Shown here piece after piece: positions 1 to 5,848 of a stretch of 8,079 nt of DNA (within the stretch, counting starts at the first letter, position 1; each line of letters begins with the position of its first letter). The notes beneath the pieces were generated by a model. That model ran no database searches, had not been told where the DNA came from, and saw only the letters and a list, made by a program, of their open reading frames with translations. The translations under genes and the position numbers were made by a program. Source of the stretch: JBFLVQ01 sp040758525 (GTDB lineage Bacteria; Acidobacteriota; Blastocatellia; Chloracidobacteriales; JADJPF01). Where the stretch lies: contig JBFLVQ010000444.1 of the NCBI GenBank assembly GCA_040758525.1, forward strand, positions 1 to 8,079. The letters are read 5' to 3'.

Positions 1-60
1 GGCGCGCCTTTGGAGTTAATTCGCAAATACATCGACAATCAGCGTAGCCCGCAGCAATAA
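1..60 (+). CDS. tnpA: IS200/IS605 transposase TnpA, C-terminal 19 residues only
   Basis: Frame 1 is open from the window edge to a TAA at 58-60 and reads GAPLELIRKYIDNQRSPQQ. The KYIDNQ core matches the last helix of Y1 HUH transposases. There the nucleophilic tyrosine is followed four residues later by a glutamine that helps bind the metal (Y127 and Q131 in IS608 TnpA). Here these would be residues 10 and 14 of the fragment. The nine residues after the tyrosine also fit short family members such as ISDra2 TnpA (about 140 residues). The enzyme would cut and rejoin single-stranded element ends through a 5'-phosphotyrosine link. The HUH motif is outside the window, so the family call rests on this short tail and on the hairpin/TCAA end beside it. 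Confidence 0.65.
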   Translation, partial: GAPLELIRKYIDNQRSPQQ

Positions 61-210
61 TTATCGCCCTGTCGGGCGATGGCAGGCTTAACTCCGGACT
101 GAAGCCCGAAGAATGCGCCTGCCTTTCCGTTCAACCTGTGCGAATGAGGTCTTGAGTCGCGCAGTGGCGAGATACTTTTAGGCCGGCGCGTGAGCGCCGG
201 TTCGGATCAA
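61..210 (+). ncRNA. Structured right-end region, possible omega-RNA-like transcript
   Basis: Directly after the transposase stop codon the plus strand can fold into a chain of perfect or near-perfect stems. Hairpin 63-69/74-80 has 7 bp and a TGTC loop. A 7-bp stem 81-87/117-123 encloses about 29 nt. A 7-bp stem 136-142/158-164 has one G-U pair. Hairpin 183-189/194-200 has a GTGA loop and can be extended by two G-U pairs. The segment ends in TCAA at 207-210. Omega-RNAs made from TnpB element right ends have this form: structured scaffold, terminal hairpin, then a TTCAA- or TCAA-type motif followed by the guide. If that applies, the guide would begin at 211. No tnpB is present here, so the structure may serve only TnpA recognition. 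Transcription is not shown. Confidence 0.35.
181..202 (+). repeat. Subterminal hairpin of the IS right end
   Basis: CCGGCGC (183-189) pairs perfectly with GCGCCGG (194-200) around a GTGA loop, and G-U pairs at 182/201 and 181/202 lengthen the stem. The TCAA at 207-210 lies a few bases 3' of it. This is the spacing expected between the TnpA-bound hairpin and the right cleavage site in IS200/IS605 elements. There is no T-run after it, so a transcription terminator is a poorer reading. Confidence 0.6.
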
Positions 211-243
211 TAAATAGAATAGAGCTACGCAGGAGCGATATAT

Positions 244-274
244 TGAGTGGCAAGCGATAAACTTGCTAAACTCA
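244..274. terminator. Stem-loop at the 3' end of the kinase gene, possible terminator
   Basis: TGAGT (244-248) pairs with ACTCA (270-274), and GCAAG (250-254) pairs with CTTGC (262-266) around a 7-nt loop, with small internal bulges. The structure includes the kinase stop codon (272-274 read on the minus strand). Read on the plus strand, it is followed six bases later by TTTTTT (281-286), so it could stop transcription leaving the IS. Read on the minus strand there is no T-run. The T-run also encodes the two lysines near the kinase C-terminus, so the match may be chance. Confidence 0.25.
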
Positions 275-3200
275 GGAATCTTTTTTCCGTATAATAGTTT
301 CCTGCTCAAGAGGATCAAGAATACTCTCTTTACTATCGTCTTCGGTTATAACTAGAAAAGAACTAGCTTCTTCTTGAGGCTGAACTATTACTGTCTTTTG
401 TGTATCTTGCATCTCTAGAGTTGCTGATATCTCATCTGTATCTGATGTTTCTTGCCAACAAGCACTCTTTTCATTAGTGTAGAAAAACGTATAGGTACGT
501 AGCGAATCCATAACACCGGCAGCAACAGCAAAATTTTCTGCCAACTCTCTTACACCTAATCTAAAGCTAGGATCTTTTTCCATAGCTTTCCTAATGACTT
601 TTTCCACATCTTCACTAACATTAGCATTAAAATCTTGCATTGGTGGAGGAGATTGTGTCTGATGGTATAAAATCACCTCCATTGCGCCACCACCCTTAGA
701 CAGAAATGGTGGGCGTCCACATAGCATCTCATAAAGCATAACACCTAAGCTATAGACATCCGATTTACCATCATAGACGCCGCCTCGTATTCTCTCAGGA
801 GCAATATAAGTAGGGGTGCCAATGAGACTGCCAGTAATCGTAAGGTCCCTGGCTTCTAAACCCATAACGCCGGTTATTAATTTGGCAATACCAAAATCCA
901 GCAATTTTATTACTTCGCCATCTTCGGTCTGGTGTAAGAAGATATTATCCGGTTTGATATCGCGATGTATTATCCCCATTGAATGGGCTTTTTCTAGCAC
1001 ACTACAGATCGGTAAGAGAATTTCTGCGCATCGTTTGATAGTAAGCTTGCCCTTATGCTGTAGTTCTATCTTTAACGAATGACCTTGCAGTAATTCCATT
1101 ACCAAATAGGCAATACCTTCATCAGATATTCCTGAATCTAGTACCGCGACAGCATTAGGATGGTTAATACGACTGGCTGAGACTGCCTCTTGCTGAAAAC
1201 GCGCTAATCCTTCGGCAGAGTCATTGCCTGGAATAGGCCGAAAAATTTTTACCGCAATATCTCGTTTCATCGATAGGTGAGTGGCACGATAGACGGCGCC
1301 AAATCCACCTACACCAATCTTCTCATCAAGACGATACTTACCATCTAGTAGTGTGCCAGGCAAGGCTTCTGCTAATGCGGAAAAGATCCGATTAGCTCTT
1401 TGCTGCGATTCACTCAACTCCTGATTTATCTTGGCCAATTCTGCGTTCTTTTTATCTAATAACTCATTCTTTCTTTCTGTCTCTCTTTGCGACTCTCTTA
1501 CTTGCCGCAGCAGTTCAGCAAGTTCTCTATTCTTATCAGCCAATTCCAAAGTTCTCTCTTTTACTCTCTCCTCCAATACCAGATTACGTTTTTCCAATTT
1601 CCTCATACGATAGCGGTAATGACCATACCCACCACTAACAAGAGAGCAGAGATAGAAAAGATATGCCCACCAGGTGCGCCAAGGCGCGGGACGAATAACA
1701 AAAGCTATCGATATAGGACCACTAATATTACCCAAATAATCCTTTCCCCAAACTTTGAATTCATATTCTCCTTCTGGTAATGAGAGATACTCTTTCTTAC
1801 GATCAGCAATCCAATCTGAAGGCTTGCTATCTAATCTGCTCAATTGTACCTGGTAACGTGTTTCACTTTCTCGATAATAGCTAAGCAAGGTATATTCAAA
1901 CGAGATATTATTTTCATAGTAGGCGAGTGGAGAGTTTTGTGATACTGCCCTAGATTCACCTAATAATTTCACACGTTCAATCAATAGTGACTTTGTTGAG
2001 CGCTTATTGGTCTCTAAAGCAGGATCATAGATAGAGAGTCCACCACTTGTTCCTACCCATAAACGTCCAGCCTTATCAACCATTGATGACCATAGGCTGC
2101 ACTGATTGCTTAGTAATCCTTCTTCGGTAGTAAAAGTGAATGCGCTATATTCAGAAGGATTATCGGCAGTAGGTGTACGACGGGTAAGGCGAACAACACC
2201 TTTGGAGGTAAATAGGTAAATCCTTCTCTGAGCGTCTTCTCGTATCTGTCGAACATTAAGATTTAATGGAACATTATCAACTGTCGGCACCATCGGCTGA
2301 GCATTTAAAGCGTCTAAATTGAGTAGCGCAACACCGCCAGTTGTACCTATCCAAAGAATACGTTCACCCTGTGCGGATCTACTTTCATGAAAACATTGAA
2401 CAAAATCATTAGGTAGTCCGGATTGTGAATTGTAAACGGTCCAAGTTCGTTGACGACCATGCTCAGAGTCAGAATTGAGAAGCATACTCGCCACCCCACC
2501 ACCATAAGTACCAATCCAGAGTAGATGTTTTCCTTCTGCAGATGTGGTGTCGAGCAATGTATTGACACGGTTGAAAGGCAGACCAGCATCAGTATTCGAT
2601 ACAATCCAACTCCCACTGCTTTTATCTGCTACTCCACAACCAAATTCTCTACTAGCAAGGCCTGCCTGAGTACCAGCCCAAATAATATGACCACCATCTT
2701 CGCTCACAGTCTGCCAGAGTGTAAAGACCTTGTTATGTGGTAGACCAGTGCGTGTATCAAAATTGGTCCAGCGTCCTTGTTGCCATCTTGCCAAACCGTT
2801 TAAGGTCGCTACCCAAATACCTTCAGCACCGTACTGCCCCTTGCCTTCCAGCAGACTTAAAATAAAATTATTGGGAAGTCCCGCACGTGTGTCGATTACG
2901 CTCCATTTACCATCTTGGAATTTTGCCAGGCCGTCAGCAGTGCCAACCCAATAGATATTTTTGCCATTATCCTGACTTTCTAGCAGGCCATAGACATTAT
3001 TATTGGGCAGGCCGGTCTGATCATCAAATGAGATCCACTTAGGAATCTGCATACGCATTAACCCACCACCCTCTGTACCAATCCATAGAGAGAGTGATCC
3101 ATCTGCGGCCTGTCCCTCCATTAGACAATAGATTACATTATTGGAAAGTCCTAGTTTGGTATTAATGGTAGTCCATTCGCCATCTTGAAGCTTTGCCAGT

Positions 3201-4081
3201 CCACCGCCAAAAGTACCCACCCAGAGAATACGACCGCCATTGGGCGCAGTAGTCTCTAGCAAACAGTAAGCATTATTGTCTGGCAAGCCTGTTTTAGTAT
3301 CAAAAACTGTTGTCTGACCATCTTGCCATCGCACCAACCCTACTGCTGTTCCTATCCAGAGCAGGGGCTTTCCATTATCGCTGCTAGACTCCTGTAGGCA
3401 ATTAATGTAACTGCTAGATAACTGAGAAATTCCTGGAAAGGCAACACACTTCTCACCCTGCAATTTTGCCAGACCCTTTCCTGTACCAATCAAAATAGTC
3501 TTGATATTGTCTACTGCTATTGTTTCTAAAAAGCTGGTAACAATATTATCAGGTAATCCTGATGATGTATTGAAAATAGTCCATTGACCATGCTGTAGTC
3601 TGGCTGCGCCATTATTAGTCCCTGCCCAAATAATGCTGCTGCCATCGGACGCACGAGTTTCGTAAAGGGTATTAATTAGATTGTCTGGCAAGCCATTAAC
3701 ACGTGTATAGGTTTTCCAATTGCCATCTTGCCATTGATGTAGACCACCATTTGTACCAAACCAGATACTGCCATCCTCTGCTGCTAATACCTCTTTGACC
3801 AGATTCGATTTAATCTTCTCTGGCATATCTACTACAGTCCACTGATGACCGTTATAGTAGGCGGCACCGTCAGCAGTACCGATCCAGAGATATCCTTTCT
3901 TATCAAAGGTAATTGATATGACAGTATTTTGGGGAATGCCATCCTTATCTGTGTAGACCCTGATAGCACGCTTACCATAATTGGTAATATCAAACTGAGA
4001 GTTGCCCTTTTCATTAGCAAGACAAGGGTAGCAGATTGAGATAATCGTGCAGAGCAGAAATAGACGAAATAATTTAACCAT
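272..4081 (-). CDS. Membrane receptor Ser/Thr kinase with a 14-blade two-component-type propeller sensor
   Basis: This 1269-residue protein starts with a Sec-type signal peptide (residues 1-22, likely cleaved after CLA). Fourteen blade motifs of the LWIGT..GG type follow between about 60 and 690. That number suits two seven-bladed Reg_prop propellers. A Y_Y_Y domain lies near 725-795, one membrane helix at 801-820 with basic residues after it, and a coiled coil at 827-905. A complete Hanks kinase domain spans about 917-1180: glycine loop G923-G928, K945, E965, HRDIKPDN 1039-1046, DFG 1062-1064, APE 1094-1096. The acidic tail is rich in Ser and Thr. Predicted topology puts the sensor in the periplasm and the kinase in the cytoplasm. 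The sensor half matches hybrid two-component receptors such as those for glycans, but no histidine kinase, receiver or HTH domain is present. Thr residues at 1081 and 1083 in the activation loop could be autophosphorylated. The ligand is unknown. The ATG has no clear Shine-Dalgarno sequence; I keep it because it supplies the signal peptide. Confidence 0.93.
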   Translation of the reverse strand: MVKLFRLFLLCTIISICYPCLANEKGNSQFDITNYGKRAIRVYTDKDGIPQNTVISITFDKKGYLWIGTADGAAYYNGHQWTVVDMPEKIKSNLVKEVLAAEDGSIWFGTNGGLHQWQDGNWKTYTRVNGLPDNLINTLYETRASDGSSIIWAGTNNGAARLQHGQWTIFNTSSGLPDNIVTSFLETIAVDNIKTILIGTGKGLAKLQGEKCVAFPGISQLSSSYINCLQESSSDNGKPLLWIGTAVGLVRWQDGQTTVFDTKTGLPDNNAYCLLETTAPNGGRILWVGTFGGGLAKLQDGEWTTINTKLGLSNNVIYCLMEGQAADGSLSLWIGTEGGGLMRMQIPKWISFDDQTGLPNNNVYGLLESQDNGKNIYWVGTADGLAKFQDGKWSVIDTRAGLPNNFILSLLEGKGQYGAEGIWVATLNGLARWQQGRWTNFDTRTGLPHNKVFTLWQTVSEDGGHIIWAGTQAGLASREFGCGVADKSSGSWIVSNTDAGLPFNRVNTLLDTTSAEGKHLLWIGTYGGGVASMLLNSDSEHGRQRTWTVYNSQSGLPNDFVQCFHESRSAQGERILWIGTTGGVALLNLDALNAQPMVPTVDNVPLNLNVRQIREDAQRRIYLFTSKGVVRLTRRTPTADNPSEYSAFTFTTEEGLLSNQCSLWSSMVDKAGRLWVGTSGGLSIYDPALETNKRSTKSLLIERVKLLGESRAVSQNSPLAYYENNISFEYTLLSYYRESETRYQVQLSRLDSKPSDWIADRKKEYLSLPEGEYEFKVWGKDYLGNISGPISIAFVIRPAPWRTWWAYLFYLCSLVSGGYGHYRYRMRKLEKRNLVLEERVKERTLELADKNRELAELLRQVRESQRETERKNELLDKKNAELAKINQELSESQQRANRIFSALAEALPGTLLDGKYRLDEKIGVGGFGAVYRATHLSMKRDIAVKIFRPIPGNDSAEGLARFQQEAVSASRINHPNAVAVLDSGISDEGIAYLVMELLQGHSLKIELQHKGKLTIKRCAEILLPICSVLEKAHSMGIIHRDIKPDNIFLHQTEDGEVIKLLDFGIAKLITGVMGLEARDLTITGSLIGTPTYIAPERIRGGVYDGKSDVYSLGVMLYEMLCGRPPFLSKGGGAMEVILYHQTQSPPPMQDFNANVSEDVEKVIRKAMEKDPSFRLGVRELAENFAVAAGVMDSLRTYTFFYTNEKSACWQETSDTDEISATLEMQDTQKTVIVQPQEEASSFLVITEDDSKESILDPLEQETIIRKKDS

Positions 4082-4095
4082 AATAGATCAGAAAA

Positions 4096-4119
4096 CCCAG
4101 CCTAAAAGCCATCCTAAAA
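4096..4119 (-). repeat. Tandem 12-bp repeat in the kinase leader
   Basis: On the minus strand TTTTAGGATGGC (4119-4108) is followed directly by TTTTAGGCTGGG (4107-4096), with 10 of 12 bases identical. The pair lies 14-38 nt upstream of the kinase ATG, where a ribosome binding site or an operator would lie. It may be a protein-binding site or simply slippage; nothing in the sequence decides between these. Confidence 0.4.
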
Positions 4120-4136
4120 TGCCCGTCTGCATCTCG

Positions 4137-4166
4137 ATTCTAACTCAATTTACTCCTATCTGGCAG
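4137..4166 (-). promoter_or_regulatory. Candidate sigma-70-type promoter for the kinase gene
   Basis: On the minus strand CTGCCA (4166-4161, 4 of 6 to TTGACA) and TAGAAT (4142-4137, 5 of 6 to TATAAT) are 18 bp apart. Initiation about 7 nt downstream would give a leader near 50 nt carrying the tandem 12-bp repeat. The 100-nt gap after the aminotransferase leaves room for it, but matches this weak arise often by chance. Confidence 0.25.
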
Positions 4167-4181
4167 TATTATCTTTAATTA

Positions 4182-5492
4182 TTAGATTAGTTTACCTATC
4201 TCTTCAAGGGCTTTATCGACCTCACTAGGAAGATTATAGATACTAGGACAGAGTCGCACATAGGAAGTTGCATAAGGTGTTACCGTAGCAATGATCTTCT
4301 TGTCGTAAAGTCTTTCAACCACTGTCCAAGCAGACATACCTACTATGTCAAAGCAGACAATCCCTGCCGATAAGGCCTCACTGCCAGGTGTGTATAGTTT
4401 AACCTGTGGTATTTTGGCTAAACCCTCCTTTAGCTGTTTACACAATTGATGAGTGCGGGCGGTTACTTGGGGTTTTCCTAACTGTAGGTGAAATTTGAAC
4501 GCCTCAGCAAGCGCCCATTGATGTTCAAAAGGCTTAAATCCTCCTGGGCTCATACGTCTGCCATTGGTTGGACCAATCGGTCCGCCTCCTCTAAACCAAG
4601 CCTCTCTAGAACTATCATCAATAAAACTTGGTATCGTAGGATTGACCGCCGCCCAACCTCGCTGGCTTCCCCATATGATGCCTGTGCCACGTGGTCCAAA
4701 TAACCACTTATGACAACCGGCGGCAAGAAAGTCACAACCCAGTTGATTAACATCAATCTCCTCTACGCCAAAGCCGTGTATACCATCAACACAAAGCAAT
4801 ATTTGATCAGGCTCATTACGAGAACTGTTAATCCTTTTTAGCTCATTGGCAATCTCATGTAGGGGTAGCTTTAATCCAGTGCTTGAGTGTACCCAGGTAA
4901 GCGCTACTACACAAGTTGCAGGAGTCACAGCCTTTGCTACACTATTAACAATCTCATCTACAGATACCTTTTCAAGCTGTTTGTATAAAGCTATCTTACG
5001 TAGCGTAGCGCCTGTTTTTGCCGCCGCCAAACGCAGTGATTCATGCGTGGCATAGTAATCATGCTCAGTAGTCAAGATCTCCTGTCCAGCACGTATCTTT
5101 AGTCCATTGTAGATCAGTCCTAACCCCATAGTAGTACTATCTGTCAATGCGACCTCTTCTGGTGCTGCGCCTAAATATTCTGCGGCTGTTTCCAGCACTT
5201 GATTGACACGTCGGCCTATCTCTCTGCGAAAATTAATGACAGGATCTTCATCCAGCGCTCTACGAAAATATTCTATTGCATCACGCACAGGCTTAGGATG
5301 AGAGCAGAGAAATAGTGCGCCAAGGTGAATGTAATCAGGGTTAAGATTGAACTGTTCACGTACTGATGACCAAATATCAGTTTGCGTTGTTGTATTGGTT
5401 TTCTGGATATCGGCAGGACAGGGGTTTGTTACGCTACCAGAAGCAAAGAGAAGCGAGGCTTGGACGAGAAAACGTCGCCGAGCAATAAGCAT
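4182..5492 (-). CDS. Tat-exported class-V PLP-dependent aminotransferase-fold enzyme
   Basis: This 436-residue protein belongs to the class-V aminotransferase fold, related to isopenicillin N epimerase, cysteine desulfurases and EgtE. The PLP lysine is K262 in GCHKWLFGPRGTG. D236 in CVDGIHGFG is the residue expected to contact the pyridine nitrogen, and H239 follows it. The N-terminus carries RRRFL at residues 5-9, then a short hydrophobic stretch, which fits a twin-arginine signal for export of a folded, cofactor-loaded enzyme. PvdN of Pseudomonas is a known precedent: a Tat-exported PLP enzyme of the same fold and similar length that modifies pyoverdine in the periplasm. No siderophore genes are visible here, so that role is not claimed. 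The ATG is supported by GGGGAG eight bases upstream (5501-5506). The gene begins 38 nt after the small upstream gene, which suggests co-transcription. Substrate and reaction type are unknown. Confidence 0.88.
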   Translation of the reverse strand: MLIARRRFLVQASLLFASGSVTNPCPADIQKTNTTTQTDIWSSVREQFNLNPDYIHLGALFLCSHPKPVRDAIEYFRRALDEDPVINFRREIGRRVNQVLETAAEYLGAAPEEVALTDSTTMGLGLIYNGLKIRAGQEILTTEHDYYATHESLRLAAAKTGATLRKIALYKQLEKVSVDEIVNSVAKAVTPATCVVALTWVHSSTGLKLPLHEIANELKRINSSRNEPDQILLCVDGIHGFGVEEIDVNQLGCDFLAAGCHKWLFGPRGTGIIWGSQRGWAAVNPTIPSFIDDSSREAWFRGGGPIGPTNGRRMSPGGFKPFEHQWALAEAFKFHLQLGKPQVTARTHQLCKQLKEGLAKIPQVKLYTPGSEALSAGIVCFDIVGMSAWTVVERLYDKKIIATVTPYATSYVRLCPSIYNLPSEVDKALEEIGKLI

Positions 5493-5500
5493 CTTATTTT

Positions 5501-5506
5501 CTCCCC
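5501..5506 (-). promoter_or_regulatory. Ribosome binding site of the PLP enzyme gene
   Basis: GGGGAG on the minus strand stands 8 nt before the ATG at 5492. It supports that start, and therefore inclusion of the twin-arginine signal. It is the clearest Shine-Dalgarno-like site in the window. Confidence 0.6.
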
Positions 5507-5530
5507 AGCAGATTTAGTTACTATTAAGAG

Positions 5531-5764
5531 TTAGGATTTATGCCGATCCTCCTGGATCGCTCTTTGTGTCTTTTCTGAAATAATAGCATCTGGATGCGCA
5601 TTGATGGCCGCTTCCATACTCTCATATTGACCGACTAAACGGGTTGTGGGGGTGCCTAATCCTTTCATCCTTGTGCCATCTTCTGCGCAAGCATAAGCAT
5701 AAACCCACCACTTACGTTCTGAACGGGCAAATGGCATCCATTCAATCTCAAACCGTTCCGTCAT
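5531..5764 (-). CDS. Small Trp-rich protein of unknown family (77 residues)
   Basis: I do not recognise this protein. From the ATG at 5764 it has 77 residues. The N-terminal half is aromatic (EIEW, then KWWVYAYACAEDGTRMKG) and looks like two beta strands joined by a turn. The second half (QYESMEAAINAHPDAI) looks helical, and the tail is charged. There is no signal peptide or membrane segment, so it should be cytoplasmic. The reading frame extends upstream to a TTG at 5809. I prefer the ATG because GGGGGA (5776-5781) lies 11 nt before it, no such site precedes the TTG, and a candidate extended -10 element ends just upstream of that TTG. The gene is 84 nt after the methylase and 38 nt before the PLP enzyme, on the same strand. 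It could be a small accessory or DNA-binding protein, but nothing shows this. Confidence 0.6.
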   Translation of the reverse strand: MTERFEIEWMPFARSERKWWVYAYACAEDGTRMKGLGTPTTRLVGQYESMEAAINAHPDAIISEKTQRAIQEDRHKS

Positions 5765-5775
5765 TTCTGCTTTTA

Positions 5776-5781
5776 TCCCCC
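5776..5781 (-). promoter_or_regulatory. Ribosome binding site that decides the small gene's start
   Basis: GGGGGA on the minus strand is 11 nt upstream of the ATG at 5764, a slightly long spacing. It favours this start over the in-frame TTG at 5809, which has no purine-rich site before it. Confidence 0.4.
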
Positions 5782-5814
5782 AGCCGTTTTGGAAAGTCTG
5801 GTATAGCAAGAATT

Positions 5815-5823
5815 ATTTTACCA
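5815..5823 (-). promoter_or_regulatory. Candidate extended -10 promoter before the small gene
   Basis: The minus strand reads TGGTAAAAT, a TGn extension plus a 5-of-6 match to TATAAT. The -35 region is poor, as is usual for extended -10 promoters. Initiation near 5808 would give a leader of about 44 nt to the ATG at 5764. It could drive the small gene and the PLP enzyme independently of the methylase. Sequence match only. Confidence 0.25.
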
Positions 5824-5848
5824 CAGAGCACGTAGAGAGCATTGCTTA

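Larger units (their letters stand above)
1..210 (+). mobile_element. Right end of an IS200/IS605-family insertion sequence (partial)
   Basis: This segment combines the C-terminal end of a Y1 transposase (1-60), a structured 3' region (61-180), a strong GC-rich hairpin (181-202) and a TCAA tetranucleotide at 207-210. IS200/IS605 elements lack inverted repeats. They are cut as single strands a short distance 3' of a subterminal hairpin, and IS608 is cut after TCAA, so 210 is the likely right boundary. GC is about 57% by hand count, against 40-45% in sampled lines of the neighbouring genes, which fits acquired DNA. The left end and most of the transposase are outside the window. The exact boundary is inferred, because no empty site is available for comparison. 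Confidence 0.65.

Noticed and set aside
1..8. GGCGCGCC at the very start, an AscI site that might signal a cloning junction.
   Set aside because: It is in frame and encodes Gly-Ala-Pro of the TnpA tail, with a natural reading frame continuing through it. No vector-like sequence follows.
827..905. Histidine kinase dimerisation domain in the kinase protein's linker.
   Set aside because: The segment is a charged coiled coil without a conserved phospho-accepting His motif, and it leads directly into the Ser/Thr kinase domain. (Coordinates here are protein residues.)
816..2954. Several plus-strand open frames of 60-97 codons opposite the kinase gene.
   Set aside because: They overlap a clearly real gene, have low-complexity or domain-free translations, and no ribosome binding sites or spacing that suggest an operon.
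2011..3904. Regular repeats of about 135 bp, considered as a non-coding repeat or CRISPR-like array.
   Set aside because: The period matches the propeller blades in an intact reading frame, and the similarity is at protein level with diverged DNA. There are no short identical repeats with unique spacers.
5765..5809. Extension of the small gene to the TTG at 5809 (92 residues).
   Set aside because: There is no ribosome binding site before the TTG, and the added residues add no recognisable motif. The internal ATG at 5764 has a G-rich site upstream.
5810..5848. ACCACAGAGCACGTAGAG-like stretch between the methylase and the small gene, resembling CCACAGAG-type intergenic repeats seen in some bacterial genomes.
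   Set aside because: It is a single short, imperfect copy; no second copy in the window supports calling a repeat.
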